Below are positions 16,995 through 25,220 of a DNA stretch of 64,000 nucleotides, piece by piece. A model generated the notes under the pieces. It worked only from the letters and a program-made list of their open reading frames with translations. It did no database searches and was not told where the DNA came from. The stretch covers positions 62,001 through 126,000 of the forward strand of contig NZ_NFJK01000002.1 of NCBI RefSeq assembly GCF_002159845.1, written 5' to 3'. Position numbers and translations under genes: made by a program. The number at the start of each line of letters is the position of its first letter. The first letter of the stretch is position 1. This DNA comes from Anaeromassilibacillus sp. An250 (GTDB lineage: Bacteria; Bacillota; Clostridia; Oscillospirales; Acutalibacteraceae).

Positions 16995-18740
16995 ATGCAA
17001 AGCGAAACGGACATCCTTTTTTATGCCGTGTACCATCGGGACTACGACGGCCCTGCCGCCAAGCCCTCCCTACTGAGCCAGGCACGGCGCGAATGCTTTA
17101 CACAGGACCGGACGGTGTCTGTGCGGGAAGAAGACTTCAACTCCGGCGTCAAGACGGTTTATCGTGGAAGAGTAGGCTGGCATCGCTTCACGTGGTCTGT
17201 CCGGCGCGGCGGCGCTTTGGTCCAGCAGGCTTTTCGCGATGAAAATGGATTTGAACTGGTTCATTTCGGGGAGCGCGGCGAGCCGGTGAGCAAAGCGCGT
17301 TTTTCGTTGGAATTGCGTTGGGAGAGCACCGCTTATTATATGGACGGCCGGAGGGATCAGCTTCCGGCGGCTGTGCTATCCCCAATTGCAGGCGGCCTGC
17401 TTTTGACGGAGTGGAACCCGGACAGCGGGAAATACAGCCGGATCAAACTGGTCCCCTGCGCGCTGCGCCGCGGCACGCCGGAACAAAGCTTGGCGGATGC
17501 GCGCTTGGGAGAGCCCCGCGTCTGGGCGGAGACCTCGGAAGGGGATTTTTGCTACTGCACGGAGGAAGAAGCGGCGTTGCGCCGTTCTTTGGTGGAACGC
17601 CCGCCGGAGGCAATCCCTGAAGATCTTGTTTATCGCCCGGAGGATTCGGAAACCGGCGGGGAAGAGCCCGCCTTCGCAGGGTTTACATACATCGCCAATG
17701 ATGCGGATACTCCTGAGACAGAGACGGAAACAGCGGGGGCGGAGCCCGAGGAGGCCATCGCAGAGGGACCCTCCCCGGAGCTACCGGCTTCAGAATCCCC
17801 TGCGGCTGCGCAAGAGGGGGACTATGCGGCGGACCATGAGCTTTTTTCCGCGGGCCAGGACGCTGCAAAACCGGCCCAGTGGGGCACGGCCTGCCCGCCG
17901 ACTTTGGACGTTCCGCAGCCCTCCTGGCAAGAAAAGGAGCTTCCGCTTCCTGCGTTGAATTCCGGCCTTTCCCAGCTTTTAAAGTTGGTGCAAGCGGAGC
18001 TCAAGGCCCAGGAACAAAAGGAGCCGGAACCTGCCGCGGAGGAAAAGCCGGCAGAGGACGATGCGTTCGAAGAAGTCGTACGCCCGCCGCATGCGGAGCG
18101 CTACGCGGTGGCGGCGAAAAACCGGCACGGGATTGTTGTGCATGCGCCGGAGTTAAAGCAAAAAGCTTCGCAGCAAACCGGCGAGGAGGCCGATGGATCG
18201 CCAAAGCCCGCCGCTATGCCGGTCAAACGCATTATTATCAGTGCGGAAGAGAGTTATGCCTACTTTGGCGATCTTTTAAATGGAATGCGCGAAGGCAACG
18301 GGCGCACCGAGATGACGAATGGCCATACCGCCTACGAGGGCGGATATCATGAGGACAAGCGCGACGGATTCGGTACCTATTATTATAAGTCGGGCAAGCT
18401 TTGCTATGTCGGCAACTGGAAGGACAATCTACGCCACGGTTCGGGGATCTCCTTTAGCTCCCGCGACGGTTCCATTTTTGTCGGAAAGTGGCGGGATAAT
18501 ATCCCGACGGGATGCGGGACGGCCTTCGACGCGGAAGGCAACTTATTATATACGGGCGAATGGAAGGACGGCAAACGCGATGGGCACGGAACCGAATACC
18601 GGAATGGGGCGGTTCTATACGCAGGGGAGTGGAAAGACGACCTGCGCCATGGCAAAGGGACGCTGACATTGGCGAATGGGACGGTCATCACCGGCATTTT
18701 TGAAAACGGGAAAGTGCAGGGGTTGGACGATTTATTATAG
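16995..18740 (+). CDS. MORN-repeat protein of unknown function
   Basis: Start at 16995 (AGGAAGGATCGACT upstream) gives 581 residues. Residues 1-220 form an unfamiliar beta-rich region containing VYRGRVGWHRFTWSVRRGG. About 220-415 is acidic, Pro/Glu/Ala-rich and likely disordered. From about 425 to the end are six or seven MORN repeats such as YEGGYHEDKRDGFGTYY, YVGNWKDNLRHGSGISF, YTGEWKDGKRDGHGTEY and YAGEWKDDLRHGKGTL. MORN repeats form beta-hairpin rods that bind proteins or lipids. No signal peptide or membrane segment is seen, so it is probably cytoplasmic. The MBL-fold gene follows after 20 bp, so the two are likely co-expressed. Function unknown. Confidence 0.82.
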   Translation: MQSETDILFYAVYHRDYDGPAAKPSLLSQARRECFTQDRTVSVREEDFNSGVKTVYRGRVGWHRFTWSVRRGGALVQQAFRDENGFELVHFGERGEPVSKARFSLELRWESTAYYMDGRRDQLPAAVLSPIAGGLLLTEWNPDSGKYSRIKLVPCALRRGTPEQSLADARLGEPRVWAETSEGDFCYCTEEEAALRRSLVERPPEAIPEDLVYRPEDSETGGEEPAFAGFTYIANDADTPETETETAGAEPEEAIAEGPSPELPASESPAAAQEGDYAADHELFSAGQDAAKPAQWGTACPPTLDVPQPSWQEKELPLPALNSGLSQLLKLVQAELKAQEQKEPEPAAEEKPAEDDAFEEVVRPPHAERYAVAAKNRHGIVVHAPELKQKASQQTGEEADGSPKPAAMPVKRIIISAEESYAYFGDLLNGMREGNGRTEMTNGHTAYEGGYHEDKRDGFGTYYYKSGKLCYVGNWKDNLRHGSGISFSSRDGSIFVGKWRDNIPTGCGTAFDAEGNLLYTGEWKDGKRDGHGTEYRNGAVLYAGEWKDDLRHGKGTLTLANGTVITGIFENGKVQGLDDLL

Positions 18741-18760
18741 GAGTATGGGGGTGAGCCGTT

Positions 18761-20062
18761 TTGCAATGGCTCGAACTACATAATGTAGAATATGGGGAAT
18801 GCATTGTTTTGGGCGGTTCCCATCACGATATTCTGATGGTGGACTGCGGAAGCATCAACCAGAAGATCCGCGAAGGGGATCTGGATTTCAGCGCCTATGT
18901 GGACCCAACGTTGATGGAGCGCTATTCCGGCTGCTCAGGGCGTGAGTTTTTGTTGACCCATTATCACAGGGACCATCTCTGTGGGCTGTATCAGATGCTG
19001 TCGAAACGCGGCGGGTATTTTGACCGCATCCTTTTGCCGGTATCCCCGGCGGACGCGCGCGGGCAGCATTTGTTGCTGGATTTTGCTCTATTTGTCTATG
19101 CCTTTTTGCCGCGGCAGAGCGATTATGCGCAGGTCAATTTGAGCGCCCTGCGAATTTTTAGCCGCATTGCGAAAAGTGCGGGGGCGGACCGCGTCTATCC
19201 GATTGCGGGCGGCTCCAGTTTTTTGTTTGACGGCGTGACGTACGAGGTGCTTTGGCCGGACCGGGAGGGGTACCCCTTTTCGGAGCTCTTCGCTTCGGCG
19301 GTGGAACAGTTAAACGTCTGCTTGGCTTCCCCGTTTTTGCCGGAGGCGGCCCGCCGCTTTTTGGAACTCAAGGCGCGCTACGGGAAGGCGTATGGCGCCT
19401 GCTGCCAATCGTCCCCCCTCCGGGCGGAAGGAATCGCGCAGTTGGACGCCCTCTTGGAGCAGATTGACGCGCTGATTCCAGAGCTGCATCTTTTGCCGAC
19501 TGCCCCGGACGTCGTACAGATTCTGACCGATCCGGGCACGACGGCAGCCTATTCCGATGAACTGAACACGGCCAGCGTGATCTTCCACAACCGCCGTACC
19601 AGTGAAGCCAGTCTTGACGACATCCTTATGACGGGTGATGCGGCCCCTGAGAGTTTTGACGCCATTGCGGACCGTCTCTATCATGACTATTATATTGTAA
19701 AGGCGCCGCATCATGGAACAGCAAGTCATTGGAGCCATTGGCTTTCAGAGATAGCCGCTTCCCATATTCTCATCAGCAACGGGGAGTATCAGAAGGGTGG
19801 GAAAATTGCATCGGAATATGTGGATTTACCTGCGGTGAAACATTGTACAAACTGTGCGGCCTGTTCCTGGTATGCCTCCAGCGGTTGTTCCTGCAATCGG
19901 GTAGCTTGCTGCTACGATTTGCCCATGGGCGCAGGACTGACCATCAAATGCCCGCGCTGCCGCGACCGGAAGGGAACGGCGCCGTGCGGGATTTATGTGG
20001 TCTCACATGGCGGGGAACGTGCCTGCCTGTGCGATGATTTGCCCGTACAGCCAGGCTTATAA
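18761..20062 (+). CDS. Metallo-beta-lactamase-fold protein with Cys-rich C-terminus
   Basis: 433 residues from a TTG start at 18761, with GGGGGTGA 6 bp upstream; nearby ATG and GTG codons are out of frame. The N-terminus LELHNVEYGECIVLGG and the metal motif LTHYHRDHLCGLYQM (HxHxDH type) resemble the ComEC/Rec2-like and RNase-Z-like hydrolases, and the later KAPHHGTASHW supplies another expected His pair. About residues 365-430 contain some 14 cysteines in CxxC and CC pairs, which may form a zinc ribbon. It is translated 20 bp after the MORN protein. The substrate is unknown; nuclease or phosphodiesterase activity would fit the fold but is inference. Confidence 0.75.
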   Translation: MQWLELHNVEYGECIVLGGSHHDILMVDCGSINQKIREGDLDFSAYVDPTLMERYSGCSGREFLLTHYHRDHLCGLYQMLSKRGGYFDRILLPVSPADARGQHLLLDFALFVYAFLPRQSDYAQVNLSALRIFSRIAKSAGADRVYPIAGGSSFLFDGVTYEVLWPDREGYPFSELFASAVEQLNVCLASPFLPEAARRFLELKARYGKAYGACCQSSPLRAEGIAQLDALLEQIDALIPELHLLPTAPDVVQILTDPGTTAAYSDELNTASVIFHNRRTSEASLDDILMTGDAAPESFDAIADRLYHDYYIVKAPHHGTASHWSHWLSEIAASHILISNGEYQKGGKIASEYVDLPAVKHCTNCAACSWYASSGCSCNRVACCYDLPMGAGLTIKCPRCRDRKGTAPCGIYVVSHGGERACLCDDLPVQPGL

Positions 20063-20207
20063 ATCGGAAAAACACGGCCCCGCGGCTGTTGGCAGAAGCC
20101 TGCCAAGGCTGCCAATATTTTAGAGCAAACGCTTCCAAAAGGGCAAAAACCTAGGATTCATGCGGGTTTTTCGCAAAAAAATCCAAAAAATATTGTGATT
20201 TCCGCAC

Positions 20208-20236
20208 TTGACATTGCGAAATAAATATCTTATAAT
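20208..20236 (+). promoter_or_regulatory. Consensus sigma-70 promoter of the surface-protein gene
   Basis: TTGACA (20208-20213), 17-bp spacer, TATAAT (20231-20236): both hexamers match the consensus perfectly, which predicts very high transcription. Confidence 0.9.
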
Positions 20237-20243
20237 CCAAGTA

Positions 20244-20264
20244 ACATATGAGGGACGCATATGT
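20244..20264 (+). promoter_or_regulatory. 5'-terminal mRNA hairpin
   Basis: ACATATG (20244-20250) pairs with CATATGT (20258-20264) with a 7-nt loop, starting at about the predicted +1. Such end hairpins protect long-lived mRNAs; the role here is inferred. Confidence 0.55.
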
Positions 20265-20416
20265 GGGTTGTCTTTCTAGCGCCATCTAGGAGGGGCCTCC
20301 CCCGTATCGTCTTAGTCAAGGGCTAATCCTGTTAATGTCCGTGACGTTCATTATGTTCATTTCTCTTATGGCATGCGCAAATACGCAAACCACGATTTTT
20401 AAGGAGGACAAAAAGG

Positions 20417-23026
20417 ATGAGAAAAATTACAGGAAAAGCTCTCGCAGCAGTGCTCGCAATGGCATTGCTCACGTCTAGCTTTTCGGGAACTTTTGCTTTC
20501 GCAGCTTCCAGTGAAAGAGCTGGCAGCGTAAGCTTCAGCGGCGACGATGAAGTTACCCTCGTAAAGGATACCGAGGACCCGAACGAGTACAAGTTTGATC
20601 TCGAAGGTCTGATCGGCACCATGACCCTGACCACCACCGATAAGGCGGAAAAGGACGTTGCAGTTGACAGCGAGGATCTTTCCTTCCGTCATGCAAAGGG
20701 CGACAACCTGATCTCCATTAAGGACGGCAAGGCCAGAGTTAAGAGCGACAAGACCGGCACCGAGACCATCATGGTCTATGGCGAAGCGACCATCACCCGC
20801 GACGACCGCGACATCACCCTGAAGGGCCAGAAGGAAATCACCATCCACGTAGTGGAGAGCGGCTATCTGTTTGTTGGTGTTGACGGCGTTCCGGAGACGA
20901 AGACCGGCGAAGAGGTTCCGGCTTTGGAGCTTTCTTACAACGATCTTGACGTCAAGAATGTTGCAGTTTATAAGGCAGTTGCCGGTGCAAACCTGGAAGC
21001 TACCTATAAGAAGACCACTGTCAATGAGGACGACGATCCGCTCCGCATTGAGACTTCTTCCACCACCAGATTTGATGTGGACGACGAGGATGACGTTACT
21101 ACGATCCAGAACAGAGGCAAGGGCACTGGTACGATGAAGCTCTCCATCAAGAGCGCAACCGGCAGTGACAAGACCAAGTTCAACACCACCGAAGAGAGCA
21201 CCACGGCTACGATCCTGAAGAGAATCGACGTGACGGGCAACGTTACGATCGACAAGGACGGCAGCAAGACGACGATTTCGCCGTATGCTTCCGCTCCGAA
21301 CATGGATTCCGACAGCAATGTTGCCGGCTATGACATCAAGGTTCTGAAGGGAACCAACGTCAATGTAACTGGCAGCGCAAGCGTTGGCAAGATCACCGAC
21401 GCAGCAGACGTTTCCGTTGAGGATAAGGCGAAGGTCGGCGACATCACCGATGCAACCGGCATGGTTTCCATCTCCGGCGGCACGGTTGGCGCACTCGACG
21501 TCAAGGGCAGTGTTGAGATGAGCGACGGTACGGCAGCTTCCATCGAAGCAGATGAGAACATCTCCATCGTTGGCGGTACTGTAAGCGGCGACGTTCTCAC
21601 CGATAAGGACGTTACCATTGATGCAGAAGACGACGAGATCGATACGGTTGTGAACGGCAAGGTCGAGGCAACCAACATCTCCGTTGATTGCAGCAGCGAA
21701 GACGGCCAGATCCGTTTGGCGAAGGTTGTCCTGAAGGACGACGGCGAACTGAACCTGACGGGCGGCAATGTAGAGATCACGGAACTGGATTGCGCTTATG
21801 AGGGCAACGTCAACTTTGTTGACTTCCAGGGCACCCTGCCGACCATCCTGAATGCACAGGATATTTCCGTTGATGAGGATTCCACCGTTGTTGTGACTGG
21901 CGCTGTAGAGCTCGGCTCCCTCGATATCGCTGAGGGCGGCTCCATCGAGTTCAGAGACGCTGTTGAAGTTGAGAGCGTTTCCGGCGACGGCAAGCTGGTT
22001 GTTGGTGCAGATAAGCTCTATGTTTCCGATAGCATTTCCGGCGATGTGAAACTGAGACTGGCTGGCGCAAACGTGAATGTTGGCGATGTTGCTTACAAGG
22101 CAGCTAAGGACGTTGGCTCCACGGATGCATTCAGCGGCGTAGGCTTCACCGTTGAGAGAAAGTCTGTCGACAGCAACACCGATTCCTTCCTGGTAAGAAG
22201 CGTTTCCTTCGCGGGCGTTGCTCTGGATAAGAGCGAAGTCACCATCGCTAAGGGCTTCTCCGATACAGTTACTGTTTCCAACTATCCGGCAAGCACTTCC
22301 CTGCCGGCAGGTGCTTCCATCGTTTGGGATTACAGCGACGCTGACAGAGATGTATTCGACATCACTGCTGATGGCGCAACCCTGACGATCTCCGTTAAGG
22401 ATTATGACGATGTCTATGCAACCTCCAACAGCTTTGAGCTGATTGCAACGGTTGTTGACTCCGACGGCTATGAGATCGAAGATTATGATCCGGCAACTTG
22501 CACCGTAACGGCTATTCCGGAAGTTGTTGTTTCCAGCGACCTGTCCGGCATCGTTGAGGTTCCGCAGGGCTCCACGAAGGACTTCGTTGTGAATTCCCAG
22601 GTTGAGGCTCCGGTTACCATCGGCACTGGCAATGTTGCTGTTCATGCTCTGAAGACTCCGTTCGCAAACGGCCAGGCTACCTACACCATCAAGGCTACTG
22701 GCGCTGTTGGCACGACCGCTGGCGTTTATGCTACGGTTCCTGGCCAGAACGCTGTGAAGCTCTTCATCATCAAGGTTACGGAGCCTGTTGTGACTTCCGA
22801 CACGACGGTTGACTTCAACCTTGCAGCTGGCAACCGCTATGTCTTCAAGATCACTGCTCCGTCCGCTCCGTCCTTCACGGTTGGCAACGGTGCTGTTCTG
22901 AAGACCCAGGCTGGTAAGATCGATGGCAACGACTACTACTTCGCAGTCTATGCAATCGGCTCCGCTGGCCAGAGCACCGGCGTGTATGTCAATGGTGTTA
23001 AGGTCTGCACGGTAACGGTAGGCTAA
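20417..23026 (+). CDS. Abundant secreted beta-rich surface protein (S-layer-like)
   Basis: 869 residues with a signal peptide MRKITGKALAAVLAMALL and cleavage near AFA-A at about 30. Residues about 290-560 are short repeating strands such as GKITDAADVSVEDKAKVGDI and SISGGTVGALDVKGSVEM, suggesting a beta-helix or solenoid. An Ig-like segment follows about 600-700. The last 160 residues hold two related modules, about 707-790 and 792-869; the last is shared with the 1790-residue protein at 50.3 kb. There is no LPXTG, SLH or CWB motif. Codon choice is extremely uniform (GTT, GCT, GGC, ATC, AAG), and with the consensus promoter and long leader this indicates one of the cell's most abundant proteins. 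S-layer role is inference. Confidence 0.72.
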   Translation: MRKITGKALAAVLAMALLTSSFSGTFAFAASSERAGSVSFSGDDEVTLVKDTEDPNEYKFDLEGLIGTMTLTTTDKAEKDVAVDSEDLSFRHAKGDNLISIKDGKARVKSDKTGTETIMVYGEATITRDDRDITLKGQKEITIHVVESGYLFVGVDGVPETKTGEEVPALELSYNDLDVKNVAVYKAVAGANLEATYKKTTVNEDDDPLRIETSSTTRFDVDDEDDVTTIQNRGKGTGTMKLSIKSATGSDKTKFNTTEESTTATILKRIDVTGNVTIDKDGSKTTISPYASAPNMDSDSNVAGYDIKVLKGTNVNVTGSASVGKITDAADVSVEDKAKVGDITDATGMVSISGGTVGALDVKGSVEMSDGTAASIEADENISIVGGTVSGDVLTDKDVTIDAEDDEIDTVVNGKVEATNISVDCSSEDGQIRLAKVVLKDDGELNLTGGNVEITELDCAYEGNVNFVDFQGTLPTILNAQDISVDEDSTVVVTGAVELGSLDIAEGGSIEFRDAVEVESVSGDGKLVVGADKLYVSDSISGDVKLRLAGANVNVGDVAYKAAKDVGSTDAFSGVGFTVERKSVDSNTDSFLVRSVSFAGVALDKSEVTIAKGFSDTVTVSNYPASTSLPAGASIVWDYSDADRDVFDITADGATLTISVKDYDDVYATSNSFELIATVVDSDGYEIEDYDPATCTVTAIPEVVVSSDLSGIVEVPQGSTKDFVVNSQVEAPVTIGTGNVAVHALKTPFANGQATYTIKATGAVGTTAGVYATVPGQNAVKLFIIKVTEPVVTSDTTVDFNLAAGNRYVFKITAPSAPSFTVGNGAVLKTQAGKIDGNDYYFAVYAIGSAGQSTGVYVNGVKVCTVTVG
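22790..23023 (+). other. Shared C-terminal domain, copy in the S-layer-like protein
   Basis: About 78 residues containing TSDTTVDFNLAAG, FTVGNGAVLKTQ, GNDYYFAVYAIG, GQSTGVY and the tail VCTVTVG, directly preceded by a more diverged copy at about 22535-22785. Confidence 0.85.
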
Positions 23027-23085
23027 GAATTAGCAAGTTTATAAGTATAGCTATTTGATTTGATTCGATAGTTGTATTTGCGCAG

Positions 23086-23126
23086 CAGCGGTTCGGGCAT
23101 TTTGCCCGGGCCGCTGTTTTTCTTTT
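23086..23126 (+). terminator. Terminator of the surface-protein gene
   Basis: CAGCGG (23086-23091) pairs with CCGCTG (23111-23116) around the inner pair GGGCA/TGCCC, followed by TTTTTCTTTTTT. Confidence 0.9.
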
Positions 23127-23422
23127 TTACCGTTTTCCAGATCGTGCAGGAGGTGTGAAAAAGCTCCATTTAATAACTGGAAAAACTGCAAATTGATAAA
23201 TTCCTTGTTATAATAGGAAAATTTGTTCATTATAACAACAGTAAGCGGGATGTAAACATTAACAGAAGATTATTTTACTATCAAACGATAGATTTCAGTC
23301 AATCCTATTTATTTCCCGAATGCTTTTTTTGGTATTTATGGTTTGAGATAGAATAATTGCGTACTACTTTTGCACAGAAGTGGACAAGATTTACAATCTA
23401 GTATGGATTTTTTTTAAATATA

Positions 23423-23449
23423 TTGACAATTTGTTGAAAAAGCTATAAT
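23423..23449 (+). promoter_or_regulatory. Possible promoter of ptsI-nagE-crr
   Basis: TTGACA (23423-23428) and TATAAT (23444-23449) are both perfect but only 15 bp apart; TAATAT at 23446 would restore 17 bp. The region is very AT-rich. Confidence 0.55.
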
Positions 23450-23530
23450 ATAAATATTACATTAACAGATTGTTCACAGTTAAAACGTTTCCTGTGTGCA
23501 AAAGAGATGGTTATAGAAAGTGGTGATGAA

Positions 23531-25156
23531 ATGCAGGCCTTAAAAGGGATTGCAGCCTCCAATGGTATTGCAATTGGGAAATTGAAGCTCTGTGTGAAGC
23601 TGGATGATAAAATTGCGAAAAAGCCGATTACCGATGTGGAGGCGGAGATTAAGCGTGTTGAATCCGCAAAAGAAGAGGCGGAAGCTGCGCTGAATCGGAT
23701 TTACCTGGATGCCTTAAAACGAGTAGGCGAAGAGAATTCGATGATCTTTCAGATCCATATCATGATGCTTCAGGACGACGATTTCTTTGATGCAATTAAA
23801 GATTGCATTTCTGACGAAAAGGTGAATGCAGAATATGCTGTTTGGCAGGCAGCGCAGCAGTTTTCAACGATGTTTGCCCAGATGGACGATGAATACATGC
23901 GTGCACGCAGTGCCGACGTTGTCGATATTTCGAAGCGCTTGTTGAGTTGCCTTGACCCGAATTTGGACAGTGGCTTGGATAGTTTAAAGGAAGAAGCGAT
24001 TGTTGCTGCTTCTGATTTGATGCCGAGCGAGACCGTCCAAATGGATAAGAGCAAGGTCCTGGCGTTTGTTACCGAGCAGGGTTCAAAGAGTTCGCATTCG
24101 GCGATTCTGGCCCGTACGATGAGCATCCCTGCTGTAGTAGGACTTTGTGATGCGTTTTCAAGCTTGAAAGATGGCGCGATGACCATTGTAGACGGCAGCG
24201 CGGGCGACGTAATTATAGAGCCGGATGAGGCTACCCTCAAGGAATACGAGCAAAAGCGCGACGCTTTCCTGCAACATCAAAAAGATTTGCAGCTGCTTAA
24301 AGGGACAAAGGCTGTGACGAAAAGCGGCGTAGAAATGGAGATCAATGCCAATATAGGGCATCCCAGCGATGTAGAGATGGTTTTGGAAAACGATGCCGAT
24401 GGGATTGGTTTGTTCCGCAGTGAATTCCTCTATATGGAGAGCGACGATTTTCCAACAGAAGAGCAACAGTTTGAAGCATATAAAACGGTCCTGGAGGGGA
24501 TGAAGGGCAAGCGTGTGATTATCCGCACACTGGATTTAGGTGCAGATAAGCAGGTCCCTTATTTGAATATTCCTAAGGAAGAGAATCCGGCGATGGGATA
24601 TCGTGCGATTCGGATCAGCTTGGACCGTAAGGAGCTTTTTGTTACCCAATTGCGTGCATTGGTTCGGGCTTCTGCTTTTGGCAAGCTGGCTATCATGTTC
24701 CCAATGATTACTTCGGTGGAACAGGTTAAGAAAATCAAGGAGTTGCTCAACCAAGTAAAAGCAGATTTGAAGGCGGAAGGTGTTGCGTTTGCACCGGACT
24801 TTGAAATCGGGATTATGATCGAAACGCCCGCTTCTGTCATTTTGAGTGATTTACTGGCGAAAGAAGTGGACTTCTTTAGTGTTGGGACCAACGACTTAAC
24901 ACAGTATACACTTGCTGTAGACCGTATGAATCCGCAGATTTCTTCGATGTACGATCCTCGCCATCCGGCAGTCCTCCGCATGATTCAGATGGCAGCGGAG
25001 AATGCAAAGAAGGCGGGAATCTGGATTGGGATTTGTGGGGAATCCGCTGGAGATACCGAATTGACAAGGTTCTATGTAGACATTGGAATCAATGAGCTTT
25101 CGGTTACCCCAGGCACGGTGCTGGAGCTGCGCCGGACGGTGCAGCAGCTTGATTAA
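23531..25156 (+). CDS. ptsI: Phosphoenolpyruvate-protein phosphotransferase (PTS enzyme I)
   Basis: 541 residues from the ATG at 23531 (AGTGGTGA upstream), about 30 shorter than E. coli enzyme I. It begins with the conserved LKGIAASNGIAIGKL. The phospho-acceptor His falls at residue 189 in SKSSHSAILARTMSIPAVVG, the same position as in E. coli. The C-terminal PEP-binding barrel has DGIGLFRSEFLYME, FEIGIMIETPAS, DFFSVGTNDLTQYTLAVDR and GICGESAGD. It passes phosphate from PEP to HPr. No ptsH lies nearby. It heads an operon with nagE and crr; the nagE gap is 64 bp. Confidence 0.97.
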   Translation: MQALKGIAASNGIAIGKLKLCVKLDDKIAKKPITDVEAEIKRVESAKEEAEAALNRIYLDALKRVGEENSMIFQIHIMMLQDDDFFDAIKDCISDEKVNAEYAVWQAAQQFSTMFAQMDDEYMRARSADVVDISKRLLSCLDPNLDSGLDSLKEEAIVAASDLMPSETVQMDKSKVLAFVTEQGSKSSHSAILARTMSIPAVVGLCDAFSSLKDGAMTIVDGSAGDVIIEPDEATLKEYEQKRDAFLQHQKDLQLLKGTKAVTKSGVEMEINANIGHPSDVEMVLENDADGIGLFRSEFLYMESDDFPTEEQQFEAYKTVLEGMKGKRVIIRTLDLGADKQVPYLNIPKEENPAMGYRAIRISLDRKELFVTQLRALVRASAFGKLAIMFPMITSVEQVKKIKELLNQVKADLKAEGVAFAPDFEIGIMIETPASVILSDLLAKEVDFFSVGTNDLTQYTLAVDRMNPQISSMYDPRHPAVLRMIQMAAENAKKAGIWIGICGESAGDTELTRFYVDIGINELSVTPGTVLELRRTVQQLD

Positions 25157-25220
25157 GGTAGAAACCGGGAAAGGGACCCGGTTTGTATGAATTAATTAAT
25201 TTTTTCGAGGAGGTAAAATT

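Larger units (their letters stand above)
20063..20416 (+). other. Long promoter and leader region of the surface-protein gene
   Basis: 354 bp without a gene. It contains the strong promoter at 20208-20236, a 5'-terminal hairpin at 20244-20264, a second GC hairpin with GGGG/CCCC near 20293-20303 and AAGGAGG before the start codon. The untranslated leader would be about 170 nt. Confidence 0.7.
23027..23530 (+). other. Intergenic region between surface-protein gene and ptsI
   Basis: 504 bp, AT-rich, without a credible gene. It contains the terminator at 23086-23126 and a ptsI promoter at 23423-23449. AAACGTTT (23483-23490) lies just downstream of that promoter and resembles half of a catabolite-response element; the match is weak. 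Confidence 0.6.

Noticed and set aside
20399-22645. 748-codon open frame antisense to the S-layer-like gene
   Set aside because: It is a shadow produced by the extreme codon bias of the real gene. It has no ribosome-binding site and its product looks like no protein, while the plus-strand product has a signal peptide and a shared domain.
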